Assembly (NCBI GenBank): GCA_947095585.1
Contig: OX352763.1
Location: 44,504,010 to 44,568,009, forward strand
Direction: 5' to 3'
Origin: Nephrocerus scutellatus
Lineage: Eukaryota; Arthropoda; Insecta; Diptera; Pipunculidae
DNA length: 64,000 nt
This document shows, in pieces, positions 54,236 through 64,000 of the stretch. The translations under genes and the position numbers were made by a program. Numbering within the stretch: the first letter of the stretch is position 1; every line of letters begins with the position of its first letter. The notes below the pieces were generated by a model that was not told the DNA's origin, made no database searches, and saw nothing but the letters and a program-made list of their open reading frames with translations.

Positions 54236-54690
54236 TGATACCCGGGAAAAAGGGTCACCCATGATAGAGCCCGGTTTGCCATAGGAAGACTGGTTGAAAC
54301 CGAAGGTGGCCAGGTATTCGGAGTCCGCTTACTAGCAACAAAGCTACCTTTTAGTCATGCATCCACCAGCGTAAGCTGTTCCAATGCCATGGATTTTACT
54401 TTACTGAGGATAGGACAAGTCCTTTACCTCAAACTCTCCTCCTTTACCTGGGCTTGGGAATGGCATGCTACTGTTGTAACAAGGCGTAGTTTAAAGATGA
54501 ATTTATATATAAAGAACTGGTTTTACTTTATTCAAAACAAAACAAACAAAATTTCTCAGATTGAACAAATCGCTTCAATCTTTCCCTTACACAGTCAATC
54601 AGATAAACGACACATTTAAGTTCTTTATACAAAATCAAAATCAATTTGATTTTCGGCCATTATATTGATGTGGCACAGAGGTATTTTGAC
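54236..54690. other. No feature recognised
   Basis: Partly GC-richer sequence next to the LINE remnant (could be its gag/ORF1 side), then AT-rich. No convincing reading frame. Confidence 0.4.
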
Positions 54691-55790
54691 TACATAATGT
54701 TTGTATGATGATTGCTACGAGTACAGTCGATTGACTGTGTAGTTCAGAAAGCATCAATTGTAATTCAGATTAGTCAATTGTAATTCGGAAAGTATCAATT
54801 GTAATTCAGATTATTCAACTCTAATTCGGAAAGTATCAATTGTAATTCAGATTAGTCAACTGTAATTCGGAAAGTATCAATTGTAATTCAGAAAGTATCA
54901 ATTGTAATTCAGAAAGTATCAATTGTAATTCAGATTAGTCAACTGTAATTCGGAAAGTATCAATTGTAATTCAGAAAGTATCAATTGTAATTCAGAAAGT
55001 ATCAATTGTAATTCAGATTAGTCAACTGTAATTCGGAAAGTATCAATTGTAATTCAGAAAGTATCAATTGTAATTCAGAAAGTATCAATTGTAATTCAAA
55101 TAATTTCAACATTCATCTCATTGATTCAATAAACTGAATTAAAATTATATACTTAGTTTTACTGGATTATAAAGAAAAAAATAAAGATATAGTAACCAAA
55201 AATATTTCATCATTACTAAATATTGCCCTAGTCGCAACATGCATGATATCGTCCCATTATTACTGTTTCAATGCTAAGTTGTGCTATCTGACGCAATCTC
55301 TAAAAATCTCCCGGTTGATAACCCATTTCACGCAAATGATGTTATCTAAACATTCGCTAACTGTGAAGTAAATTAACATCTTCTGGGTTCCATACATAAA
55401 ATTTCTGCAATTGGATGAATGTTGAAATTTTATGAATTACAATTGACTATGTAATCTGAATTACATTTAATACTTTCTGAATTACAATTGATACTTTCTG
55501 AATTACAGTTGACTATGTAATCTGAATTACAATTGATACCTTCTGAATTACAATTGACTATGTAATCTGAATTACAATTGATATTTTCTAAATTACAATT
55601 GATACTTTCTGATTTACATTTGACTAATCTGAATTACAATTGATACTTTCTGATTTACATTTGACTAATCTGAATTACAATTTATACTTTCTGAATTACA
55701 GTTGACTAATCTGAATTACAAGTGATACTTTCTGAATTACAATTTACGCATTCTGAATTACAATTTGAAAAGGTGTAGTGTCGTGGCGTA
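54690..55790. mobile_element. Foldback-like element with inverted short-repeat arrays
   Basis: Left array (54740-55100): about 16 iterations of 'atcaattgtaattcag' with 20-21 bp periods. Right array (55430-55765): the reverse complement 'ctgaattacaattgat', about a dozen iterations. Core of about 325 bp (55106-55427) without repeats. Outer edges share 'tacgagtac' inverted (54718 region; 55783 region). This arrangement (long inverted terminal arrays of short tandem repeats) is that of Foldback elements. No ORF. Confidence 0.7.
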
Positions 55791-55899
55791 CTCGTATTCA
55801 TTATTTTTCAGCGTGAATTAGTCAGTTTGTCCACTCGTATATCGTAACTTTGAGATTTTTTTTACTCATAGGGGTAGTTTTAGGAGGAAAAGTATAAAA

Positions 55900-56240
55900 T
55901 AAGGGTTTTTTATGAAACTAAAATCTTTTTAAGCTAATACAGTCTTTAAACTGAATTACAACTAGTGCGTTTTAAGCGAGGCGAGCTTGAGTAAATGGGG
56001 CGTGCTGTGAACTGAACTCTGAACGCTCTGGATTTTTTAACAATAATTGGAATTATTACGAGTCCGAAGGGCGTTGCTAATAATTAGAGCAAGGGAATTT
56101 TTTTTAGCGTGCGTGTGTTTGTTTTTGAGTTTGTTAACTAGTCAGATTGTTTTTCATGAAACTAAAATCCTTTTAAGCTAATTCAGTGTTTAAACTGAAT
56201 TACAACTATCCATATTGCGAGCTGAGAAGCTCCGCTTTAC
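55900..56240 (+). repeat. Dispersed repeat with two related halves
   Basis: 'aaactaaaatc(t/c)ttttaagctaat(a/t)cagt' followed by 'aaactgaattacaact' occurs at 55912-55970 and 56155-56210. The second half shares 'agctgagaagctc' with 10665 in reverse complement. Confidence 0.55.
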
Positions 56241-56700
56241 AATCTTATTAAGAGTATAAATTAAATTTTTTTCTGTATATGAAGGTAAATTATCCAGAAC
56301 AAAAAGCTACGAAAGCCGTTTTTTGTTTTACATATGTTTGCTATCAAGTATCAATTTTGAAAAGTGCTCAGAGTGCTTGATCAATTTATTTTGAAGCTAT
56401 AGAGTCAGTGGTACTTAAACAAGGAGTCACGACCCCAAATGGGGGTCATTCAGAATCATTAATTGAAAGATAATATAAGAACTGTTCCTTTTAAAAAAGC
56501 TGGGCTAAATTGGGGACACCCTTGTCGGTGGGAGAGGCAAAAAACGGACTTTTCGTACGAATTCGTTTAAGGAGGGGGCAGTCTTCCCAGAAGATACAAA
56601 ATGAAAACAAATATCTAACCTACTAGTATACAGCCAATTTAGATTTATCGACATGGCATCAAACTGGATTGCCTTTGCTTGTAGAACGGACAGACGAACG
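56241..56700. other. No feature recognised
   Basis: Unique AT-rich sequence, no coding signal. Confidence 0.4.
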
Positions 56701-56703
56701 GCC

Positions 56704-56822
56704 CTTTCAAAATTTGGTAGATAGATATATACATAATATATTTTAAATATATTGATTCATATATCAAAATTTGGTAGATAGATATATACATAATATATTT
56801 TAAATATATTGATTCATATATT
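56704..56822 (+). repeat. 57-bp direct duplication
   Basis: 'tcaaaatttggtagatagat...attgattcatata' occurs twice in a row without visible difference. Confidence 0.8.
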
Positions 56823-56828
56823 TTGATA

Positions 56829-57720
56829 TACAGGGTGTATCCGTTAAAGTGATAAATACTTACAGGGGTGAGTCCTTGGTTAATTTCGTGAAAAAAAATC
56901 GTATGGGGGGCGTCTATTTTCACCCCTGCGGTGTACGTAGCGTTTTAATGTGAAGAGACGTACCTTTGACCTTACATCACATTACACCCTGTTACTCTTG
57001 AATGCTTTTAGCAACAAGGTCAAACAATGTACATTTTTTTTAAATTCCACTAAATTAGGTCCTTCTTGGCAAGTCCATTTGAAGCAGATTATGCACTGGA
57101 GTGAAGTGGTAACCGTGCATCCGTTCCACGTGTAATTTTGTTGCACTGTTTCTGCAGGAACACCGAAACGTCATGCAACTCTTCTTATACGTAGTAGTAG
57201 TAGTAACACAACCCTCACTATCTCGCTCTTGTTGACCGAATGCACAAAAATTGTGCCGTAGATTTGTAGGAAATTGAAAAGGCTTTCCAAGAGCATTTCT
57301 CGAAACCGTGTTTGTAAATACAATTTTAAAAAATGTTATTTTGAATTTGCAACCTTCATATCGGTATGGCTTAAATAATTTAAAAAAGTGTACATTGTTA
57401 GATCTTAAAAATTTAAATTTCTTTCCAAAAAGACCAACAGTAACCTTGTAGTAGTGTGTAGTGTTCCATACTTATAGGGTGTGAAGTCATGTAAGATCAA
57501 AAGTACGTTTCGTTCATTTTACAAACCTGCTCCTGTTGACCGAATGCATAAATATTATGTGGTGGATTTGTAGAAAATTGTATGGACTTTAATATTGCAT
57601 TTGTCAAAAAAAATTAACCGAGAGTATTTTTTGTAATAATCGCGTTTGAAAATAAAATTAAAAAAAAAAGATTTATTTTTTAATTTGACGACGTTCATAT
57701 CGGTAATTTAAATTTCATTT
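56829..57720 (+). repeat. Family-Z repeat
   Basis: Starts 'acagggtgtatccgttaaag' and includes the single palindrome arm (57130-57300) plus two related internal units with 'gaccgaatgca(c/t)aaa'. Same family as 29775-30083 and 37440-38250. Confidence 0.65.
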
Positions 57721-58470
57721 ATAAAATATTACCAATAATGTAAATACATAATTATAATCTCTATCTAATCGAATGCCAAAAATTTGATCTCAAATGAACA
57801 CATGCATCTAAGATAATACTCTTAAATAGCATATTGTTACGATAAGTAGTTAGTAGCGCATATAATAGAATTCGAATCCTAAGATAAATCGCAATGTACA
57901 TACTGCATACTAAAAATAAGCACTTTTATGTAGCATACTTTTAGGCTGTAAGACTATTAGGTTATTTGAAATTTGAAATGTAACCGCCTGTAAGTTTGAA
58001 TCATTACGTACTGGTCAAAAATGTAGTCAAACCGTTTTGTGCGGTTTTTGTGAGAGAACATGATTGAATATGTAGTTTATTTTTAGAAGATGAGTCATTA
58101 CAAATGAGTTGTAAAAGTTCTTGAAAAGTGATAAAGCCCCAACCTAAGAGAATTATTGTGAAATACAAGTGTTGTTGCCATTAGTGTTTTTGTGTACATT
58201 TTAAGTTATTACGAATATAAATTAAGAAATTAAATTTTTTGTTAATTAAAGTCATTATTAGTAAATTAATTAACTTGTGTTGTGTGTTATTTGCAAAATC
58301 CTTTACGAACTCGAAAGCCTGAATTTCGTAACAATATTTTCATGTTCTTGTGAACAAAATTGTATTTTGCCCAAATCATTTTTAAAAAATTAGATATTTT
58401 ATGAGATTTATTTGATTTTTTCAAAAAAAAAATCTTGGGTGAATCTTGCTTCCGTACATAAAAAATTTGA
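57721..58470. other. AT-rich sequence, no gene recognised
   Basis: No ORF, tandem structure or known family visible. Confidence 0.4.
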
Positions 58471-58685
58471 TTTATTGATTTCACACGACCTATAGAGCTG
58501 AAATAAATTTAAATTTTGTGAGTAGCTTAGTCTCCTAGGGCATTTCTGAGATCCCGCGTGAGACGCGTGTGGATAGTTGCGTGTGGCGTGTGGGATCCGT
58601 GAAAAAGTGGTTTTTTCGAATTTTTAAGGTACTTCTTAACTAACTTTTACACGTCCTATATAGCTGAGTGTATCGATGTATACAT
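58471..58685 (+). repeat. Copy of the 29250-29710 tandem-repeat family
   Basis: 'cacacgacctatagagctgaa', 'gcgtgtggcgtgtggg' and 'tttaaggtacttcttaact' match the earlier units. Confidence 0.6.
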
Positions 58686-59470
58686 AAAGGTTTGTACTCG
58701 AAAAACAAATATTTTACATTTACTAGTTTTCGCTTTAAATACTGACGAAAAATTTTATGTAAAGATTTCATTGTCCTGTCCTGCCTTTTAAGAAAAATTC
58801 GATAGAAATATTGCGCCAGAATTTCATTACAGTTAGAATAGCAGATCCATTTTAAAAGCGATTACGGCAACCGAATTTTAAAATACAGGTTCGTATTCAG
58901 AGTTGACTTATCTATGACGAACCAGAGGCCGTTTGTAGCCTCTATTTTTAAAGTCATTATCCTTTAGAAACGTTTTAATGTGACAAATGACTAAACCTAT
59001 GAGGTTTTCCAATGCTGCTATTTTTAAGTTTCCCTTAGCTCGAACATGATATTGTGTTTAACTTTTCTCCAGTAAGAATCAGTCAACACACATTCCTACA
59101 TGTGCACTGGACAAGCTATGATGATGAATGTACAAAAGATGGAAAGTCGAACTAGCCATATTCTGCCGTACTAGAAACAAATTTCTAAGGTTTCACTTGG
59201 AACTTCCAAAGTTCAAATCGTAGAAAAATTACCCCCTAATTCAGTCTAGCTCACGTCTTCGACGGTGAAATATATTACAACACTTCTGTTCAGAATAGGA
59301 AAGTAGGAGAAAACTTGTATTTTCTGGCTAAAAAAACAACAACAAAGAAACACATCCTAAATTACAAATATCTTAGAGTGGAATTCTTATTTAACCAAAT
59401 TTAATGAATCAAAATTCTGAAGGCTTTTCTACAGTATAGTGCATTAAATTTTTAAAAAAAAAAGAAAAAA
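58686..59470. other. No feature recognised
   Basis: AT-rich with no coding signal by eye. Confidence 0.4.
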
Positions 59471-59474
59471 AACG

Positions 59475-59953
59475 GTGATTTTGTGTTTTTTTTTGCTCTT
59501 ATATGGGTTATTTATTGCTGCAAAGGCACATAATAATGTATCTCGACTGAAGCCATATAAACGTTGTGAACTGAAATATCGTACATGTCGGTACGTCACG
59601 CTGTTCTCGTCAAAAAAATTGCACGGGAGTATACTTAAAGAGGGAGGTTTTTACATCGAAGATCAATTCAGTGGACATTTTGTCATAATAATTTGTGATA
59701 TTTCGAAGGATCGCTCAAGCGTCGTCTTGTGAGATTTCATACACAACAACAAAAAAACGGGTGTGCTAATTTTAATGGAAAAGGTTACTATGAAGCGGAA
59801 ACAGCGCAGATACAGGTTAATCATATTTTAACGAATACAATATCTACCTACTTTATTATCTCAAAACATGAGTTTGCTGGTGATGTTCCACGTTGCGTTG
59901 CAGCGCGTTTTCCAATATTCGCCTTCTCACAACAATCCATAGTTCTGTTTTGA
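59475..59953 (+). other. Two short adjoining open frames of unknown nature
   Basis: 59475-59732 (85 codons, non-ATG start, hydrophobic N-terminus LCFFLLLYGLFIAA, then NVSRLKPYKR) and 59729-59953 (74 codons). 'VSRLKPY' resembles the short C-terminal motif of some LTR-element pol proteins, which would make this a retroelement scrap. The evidence is thin and both frames may be chance. Confidence 0.2.
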
Positions 59954-60559
59954 AAATAGCATTGCATCATTTGGGCTTTTTGTGTTTTGCATTTTACATC
60001 TATTTTCCATTTTGCTTTATATTATTCGCAGATTAACGGTAGCGAAAAGCTGCAAGTGCGTTGAACTGCAGTATGAGTGAAGAAAGTCCCTAACTCACTG
60101 CTAACGAAAGCGAACATCATTTTCTTTTAATTTAAGAACAGGGTCTGGGGGATCGATCGACGTTAAAAGGACTCTTATGTAATTGTATCCTATTATTTGA
60201 GTGGATATGGATATCGTTCAAAGGACTTAACCTACAAATGACGTCAATATTGTTGCGGGCTTTTATTTAGACTTTCGAAGTCGAAGTTTCGCATTAGGAT
60301 TTATGTTTAAAAAAATTTTTCAAGACACTAACATTTAAGTTTAATGGTCGATGAAGAAAATTATTTTTTTTATCTATTGGACGTTTTGTGGAAGTTTAGT
60401 TCATTACTTACTCTGTTTATTATGTTTAACTAATTTTAGCAATGATAGATACTATTAATTCCATTTACTGACAGATCTTGTTTTTGTCATTTTATATATT
60501 AAGCAAGCAATAGTTTGTGATTTTTTAAATTCTTCGTATTTGTGTGTTAATTTGTGGCT
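59954..60559. other. No feature recognised
   Basis: AT-rich intergenic sequence. Confidence 0.4.
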
Positions 60560-61115
60560 TGTGATCAATTTTTAATCCACTTTCTAAAACCCAATTTTAT
60601 TCAAACTTTGCACAAATGTGTCTCCAATTAGAGAATTTAGATGAAAAATTTTAATTTTTATGTGTTGTGTTTAAATTTTCTATAATTACTACCAGCTTTT
60701 CCCATCACTGCTACAATAGGGGTGTACTATTGCCTAAACATTAACAGAGAGCAACATAAATCGTATCGCACTGTGTGTGCAAGACGCATATTCTGTGAAA
60801 GCTCAATCGGCTGTCTAGTTTTTGAGTGTGTGATTGTTTGTTTGGGGATGGCTGGCTAAATCTTGAGATTCCTAAAGCCCTACATTAACTTCACTTGCCC
60901 GTGTGTTTGTGGGCTTGTGGGCTTGTGGATTTGTCATGGATTCTTGCGATCAATTTTTAACCCACTTCCTTTTTTTTATTTTATTGAAATTTGGCACACA
61001 TGTGTATTTCCGGAGACAACACTTTCTATTAAATTTTGAGGCCCCTCGGGCTGCGTGGTCGGGGGGATCCCATACAAAAATTTTTAAAAATTTACCCGAT
61101 TTTCTTCAAATTTTA
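60560..61115 (+). repeat. Family-X copies (end piece and new start)
   Basis: 60560-60680 carries an internal unit and the 'attagagaatttag' end. 60870-61115 carries the leader ('cttcacttgcccgtgtgtttgtg', 'attcttgcgatcaattttta') and the first units. Text 60700-60840 resembles the 'tttaccgggcgctcgg...ctactgggg' repeat of unit 1 (45180-45370). Confidence 0.6.
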
Positions 61116-61963
61116 CACACATGTGTATACCCAATAAACAATACTTTTTCGAAAATTTGGTAGTGATCGGGTCCCGGGTTCGGCCGCAAGGCCATTATAC
61201 ATTTTTTAAATATCTATACTGGCATCAGATATTCGTCGCCCTTTATGGACTGTGTGCGGTGTGTGCTGCGCAGTCGGCTGCGCTGCATGGTTTTGGTGGT
61301 AGAGAGAGAGAGAAATCTTAGCTCACGCACAAATGAACCCAGCAAATGAAACGAGACATAAATGTTTTATGTTTTATTTTTTTTATTTACTGTATTTTAT
61401 TTTTATTGATGTCGTTTTTTGTTGTCGATATCAACTTACAGATAGAACAACAAGTTTTCGCAAGAAAGATGGACAACACGTTTTGTAAACATTTTGGTGA
61501 CCCCGGGCCCGGAGTCGTGAGCGCCCATACAAATTTTTTAAAAAAATTAACCCGATTTTCTTTAAGTTTTATTTTCATGTGTATCTCCGATAGACAAAAC
61601 TTTTTGTACAATTTTTGGAGTGAACGGGTCCTGAGACCCTTGTGTTGTTTTTTTACCTACGTAAAAGCGTTTTTACAAACGTTTTCATTTTATCGTTTCA
61701 CTTAATTGTTGCCTCATCGTTATCATTGATGATTCCGTGGTATTCGTATAAGTGTTATGAAGTTCTTGAACAGATCGTGTGCATCTTCATGACTTCAATT
61801 TTCTCATAAGGCTGTAACATAGAATCTCGACTAAGCACAATTGAAAAAGACCTGCTATTTTAAGCCGCATACGAAAATCGAATTAAGCTTAATACTTTCA
61901 GACGTTTGTCAGACATTCGTCAAAGGTGGGCCGTAAAAAATGATTTTTGGTGATTTCTTCTTT
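61116..61963 (+). repeat. 848-bp-period tandem duplication, unit 1
   Basis: 61116-61958 reappears at 61964-62806 apparently without change, with five extra bases 'tcttt' at 61959-61963 at the junction. The unit holds family-X sequence, the 'gcgcagtcggctgcgctgcatgg' block and part of a SINE body at its end. Confidence 0.88.
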
Positions 61964-62806
61964 CACACATGTGTATACCCAATAAACAATACTTTTTCGA
62001 AAATTTGGTAGTGATCGGGTCCCGGGTTCGGCCGCAAGGCCATTATACATTTTTTAAATATCTATACTGGCATCAGATATTCGTCGCCCTTTATGGACTG
62101 TGTGCGGTGTGTGCTGCGCAGTCGGCTGCGCTGCATGGTTTTGGTGGTAGAGAGAGAGAGAAATCTTAGCTCACGCACAAATGAACCCAGCAAATGAAAC
62201 GAGACATAAATGTTTTATGTTTTATTTTTTTTATTTACTGTATTTTATTTTTATTGATGTCGTTTTTTGTTGTCGATATCAACTTACAGATAGAACAACA
62301 AGTTTTCGCAAGAAAGATGGACAACACGTTTTGTAAACATTTTGGTGACCCCGGGCCCGGAGTCGTGAGCGCCCATACAAATTTTTTAAAAAAATTAACC
62401 CGATTTTCTTTAAGTTTTATTTTCATGTGTATCTCCGATAGACAAAACTTTTTGTACAATTTTTGGAGTGAACGGGTCCTGAGACCCTTGTGTTGTTTTT
62501 TTACCTACGTAAAAGCGTTTTTACAAACGTTTTCATTTTATCGTTTCACTTAATTGTTGCCTCATCGTTATCATTGATGATTCCGTGGTATTCGTATAAG
62601 TGTTATGAAGTTCTTGAACAGATCGTGTGCATCTTCATGACTTCAATTTTCTCATAAGGCTGTAACATAGAATCTCGACTAAGCACAATTGAAAAAGACC
62701 TGCTATTTTAAGCCGCATACGAAAATCGAATTAAGCTTAATACTTTCAGACGTTTGTCAGACATTCGTCAAAGGTGGGCCGTAAAAAATGATTTTTGGTG
62801 ATTTCT
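61964..62806 (+). repeat. 848-bp-period tandem duplication, unit 2
   Basis: Second copy. Its right edge continues smoothly into the SINE head at 62807, so this is the original right junction. Confidence 0.88.
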
Positions 62807-62845
62807 GGGATTCGAACTTCGGCCCTCCGGCTCAGAAGTTGGAAA
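62710..62845 (-). mobile_element. SINE fragment (diverged subfamily)
   Basis: Minus strand: 'ctgagccggagggccgaag', B-box GTTCGAATCCC, 'aaaatcattttttacggccc' body. Related to the copy at 14445-14730 but diverged. The duplication has copied its body part. Confidence 0.6.
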
Positions 62846-63229
62846 CGATAATTAAATAGTTGTTAATGTTGATATCACATTTAATTGTCATTGTCTTCAA
62901 AGCTCAAAATTAATGGATTACATTAAAAATGTTACAAAAGTAATAAAAACTGTTTAAATAATAAAATAAATGGTAATTTAAAACAATAAAAATTGTTTTT
63001 ACGTTGATTGTGCAATGAAATGAAATGTCAACATAATTGGCCCAGTCAAGTAAATTTAAATTATAGTGGAAGAGGTTAAATCTGACATTTTTCTTTAATT
63101 AAATTAAAATGCTATACTCTGTCAGTTGAAACATCCAAAAATGCGTAGAACAATTTTCCTAAAGAGGATTTTTTTCATAGCGATTTATTGAGAAAATGAA
63201 CTGCTTAATGCTTTTCTCTACTTTATCAT
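62846..63229. other. AT-rich spacer, nothing recognised
   Basis: No ORF or repeat. Confidence 0.4.
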
Positions 63230-63765
63230 TTTGATTAACCCGATTTTCTTCAAATTTAATACACATGGGTACCCCCGATAGACAACACTTTTTGTAAACA
63301 ATTTGGAGACCCCGGGCCCGGGTTCGTGAGGCCCCATACATTTTTTAAAAAAATAACCCGATTTTCTTCAAATTTAATACACATGTGTCTCTCCTTTAGA
63401 CAAAATTTTTTGTAAAAAATTTGGAGACCCTGGGTCCCGGGGTCGTGGGGCCCCAAAATTAAAAAAAAAATTAACCCGATTTTCTTTAAATTTTCTATAC
63501 GTATGTATCTCCGATGAAAAACACTTTTTGTAAAAAATTTGGAGACCCCGGGCCCCAGGGTCATTGGGCCCCAAAAATTTTTTTAAAAAAATTAACCCGA
63601 TTTTTTTTAAATTTTGTATACGTGTGTATCTCCGATGTACAAAATTTTTTGTAAAGTTTTTGGATTTTTTTTAAAAAATTAGCTCGATTTTCTTCAAATT
63701 TTAATACATACCCATCTCCTATTAGAGAATTTTCATGAAAAATTGTATTTTTATGGGTTTTTTTA
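63230..63765 (+). repeat. Family-X internal array and 3' end
   Basis: Four to five ~120-bp units ('acccgattttcttcaaatt', 'gtgtatctccgat', 'ttttgtaaaaaatttgga', 'ggcccc') followed by the end 'ctcctattagagaattttca' and 'ttgtatttttatgggtttt'. Confidence 0.72.
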
Positions 63766-64000
63766 TTGATAACATAAAGCTCATCCATAGCTACAAAAAA
63801 AAGAAAAAAAAGAAAATCGGTTGACAAACAGAGGAGCAAATGGTTCTTAACTGTTTTGCCTTTGCCTTTGCCTATTTATAGATAGATTTTTCAGAAATTT
63901 TGAGTAGTGGTGTTGTAAAATTTTGTCATCTGTTTGGTATTTAAAGAAAACAAGAACCGCCATAGTTTGCCACAATTCGGAATGGGTCGGACACTTTGGC
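63766..64000. other. Window end, nothing recognised
   Basis: AT-rich sequence with no coding signal. Confidence 0.4.

Noticed and set aside
61121..62553. Duplicated 66- and 119-codon frames
   Set aside because: They lie wholly in family-X repeat text; their exact repetition reflects the 848-bp duplication, not paralogous genes.

Overview
The window comes from an insect nuclear genome, almost certainly a higher fly (Diptera). Two host genes can be read across spliced exons, and both are insect genes: the 3' end of swiss cheese/neuropathy target esterase (sws, exons between 9308 and 18139, + strand) and a complete prothoracicotropic hormone gene (Ptth, 51003-52067, + strand). Almost everything else is transposable elements, their fragments, and tandem repeats, many nested in one another. 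There are no bacterial-type operons, rRNA genes or CRISPR arrays, and no convincing functional tRNA gene. The only tRNA-like sequences are heads of SINEs.

Layout. 1-9307 lies inside or upstream of sws: a SINE end, a LINE (here 'LINE-2', minus strand, 268-6228) split by a younger LINE ('LINE-1', 964-3801), an RTE-type LINE fragment, a LINE-2 3' end, and two Tc1/mariner-type transposase remnants. 9308-18139 holds the sws exons. The first two (9308-9424 and 16526-16642) are duplicate versions of the same 117-nt exon in the same phase, separated by a 7.1-kb intron filled with LINE-2 copies, a SINE and a G-rich minisatellite. 18549-29032 is a full-length Ty3/gypsy-type LTR retrotransposon (minus strand, 4-bp target duplication AAAG), inserted just past the sws poly(A) signals. 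One of its LTRs carries a 1.9-kb Tigger/pogo-type DNA transposon.

29033-39460 is repeats: a three-layer nest (repeat family X, containing a LINE-2, containing another X), tandem arrays and a large palindrome. 39662-42553 is an intact endonuclease/reverse transcriptase ORF of LINE-1, about 99% identical in protein to the copy at 1375-3801. 43190-50640 contains an RTE remnant with a nested LINE piece, then an apparently exact 2.67-kb tandem duplication. Ptth follows with a recognisable core promoter. 52330-64000 is again repeats: a decayed RNase-H-bearing LINE, a foldback-like element with inverted arrays, an 848-bp-period tandem duplication and further family-X arrays.

The two genes do not form a functional unit. 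sws encodes an ER lysophospholipase and Ptth a brain neurohormone. They are simply neighbours separated by about 33 kb of mobile DNA. Family names for repeats ('LINE-1', 'LINE-2', 'X', 'Z') are labels used only here. All homology calls are by eye from protein motifs; no database search was run.
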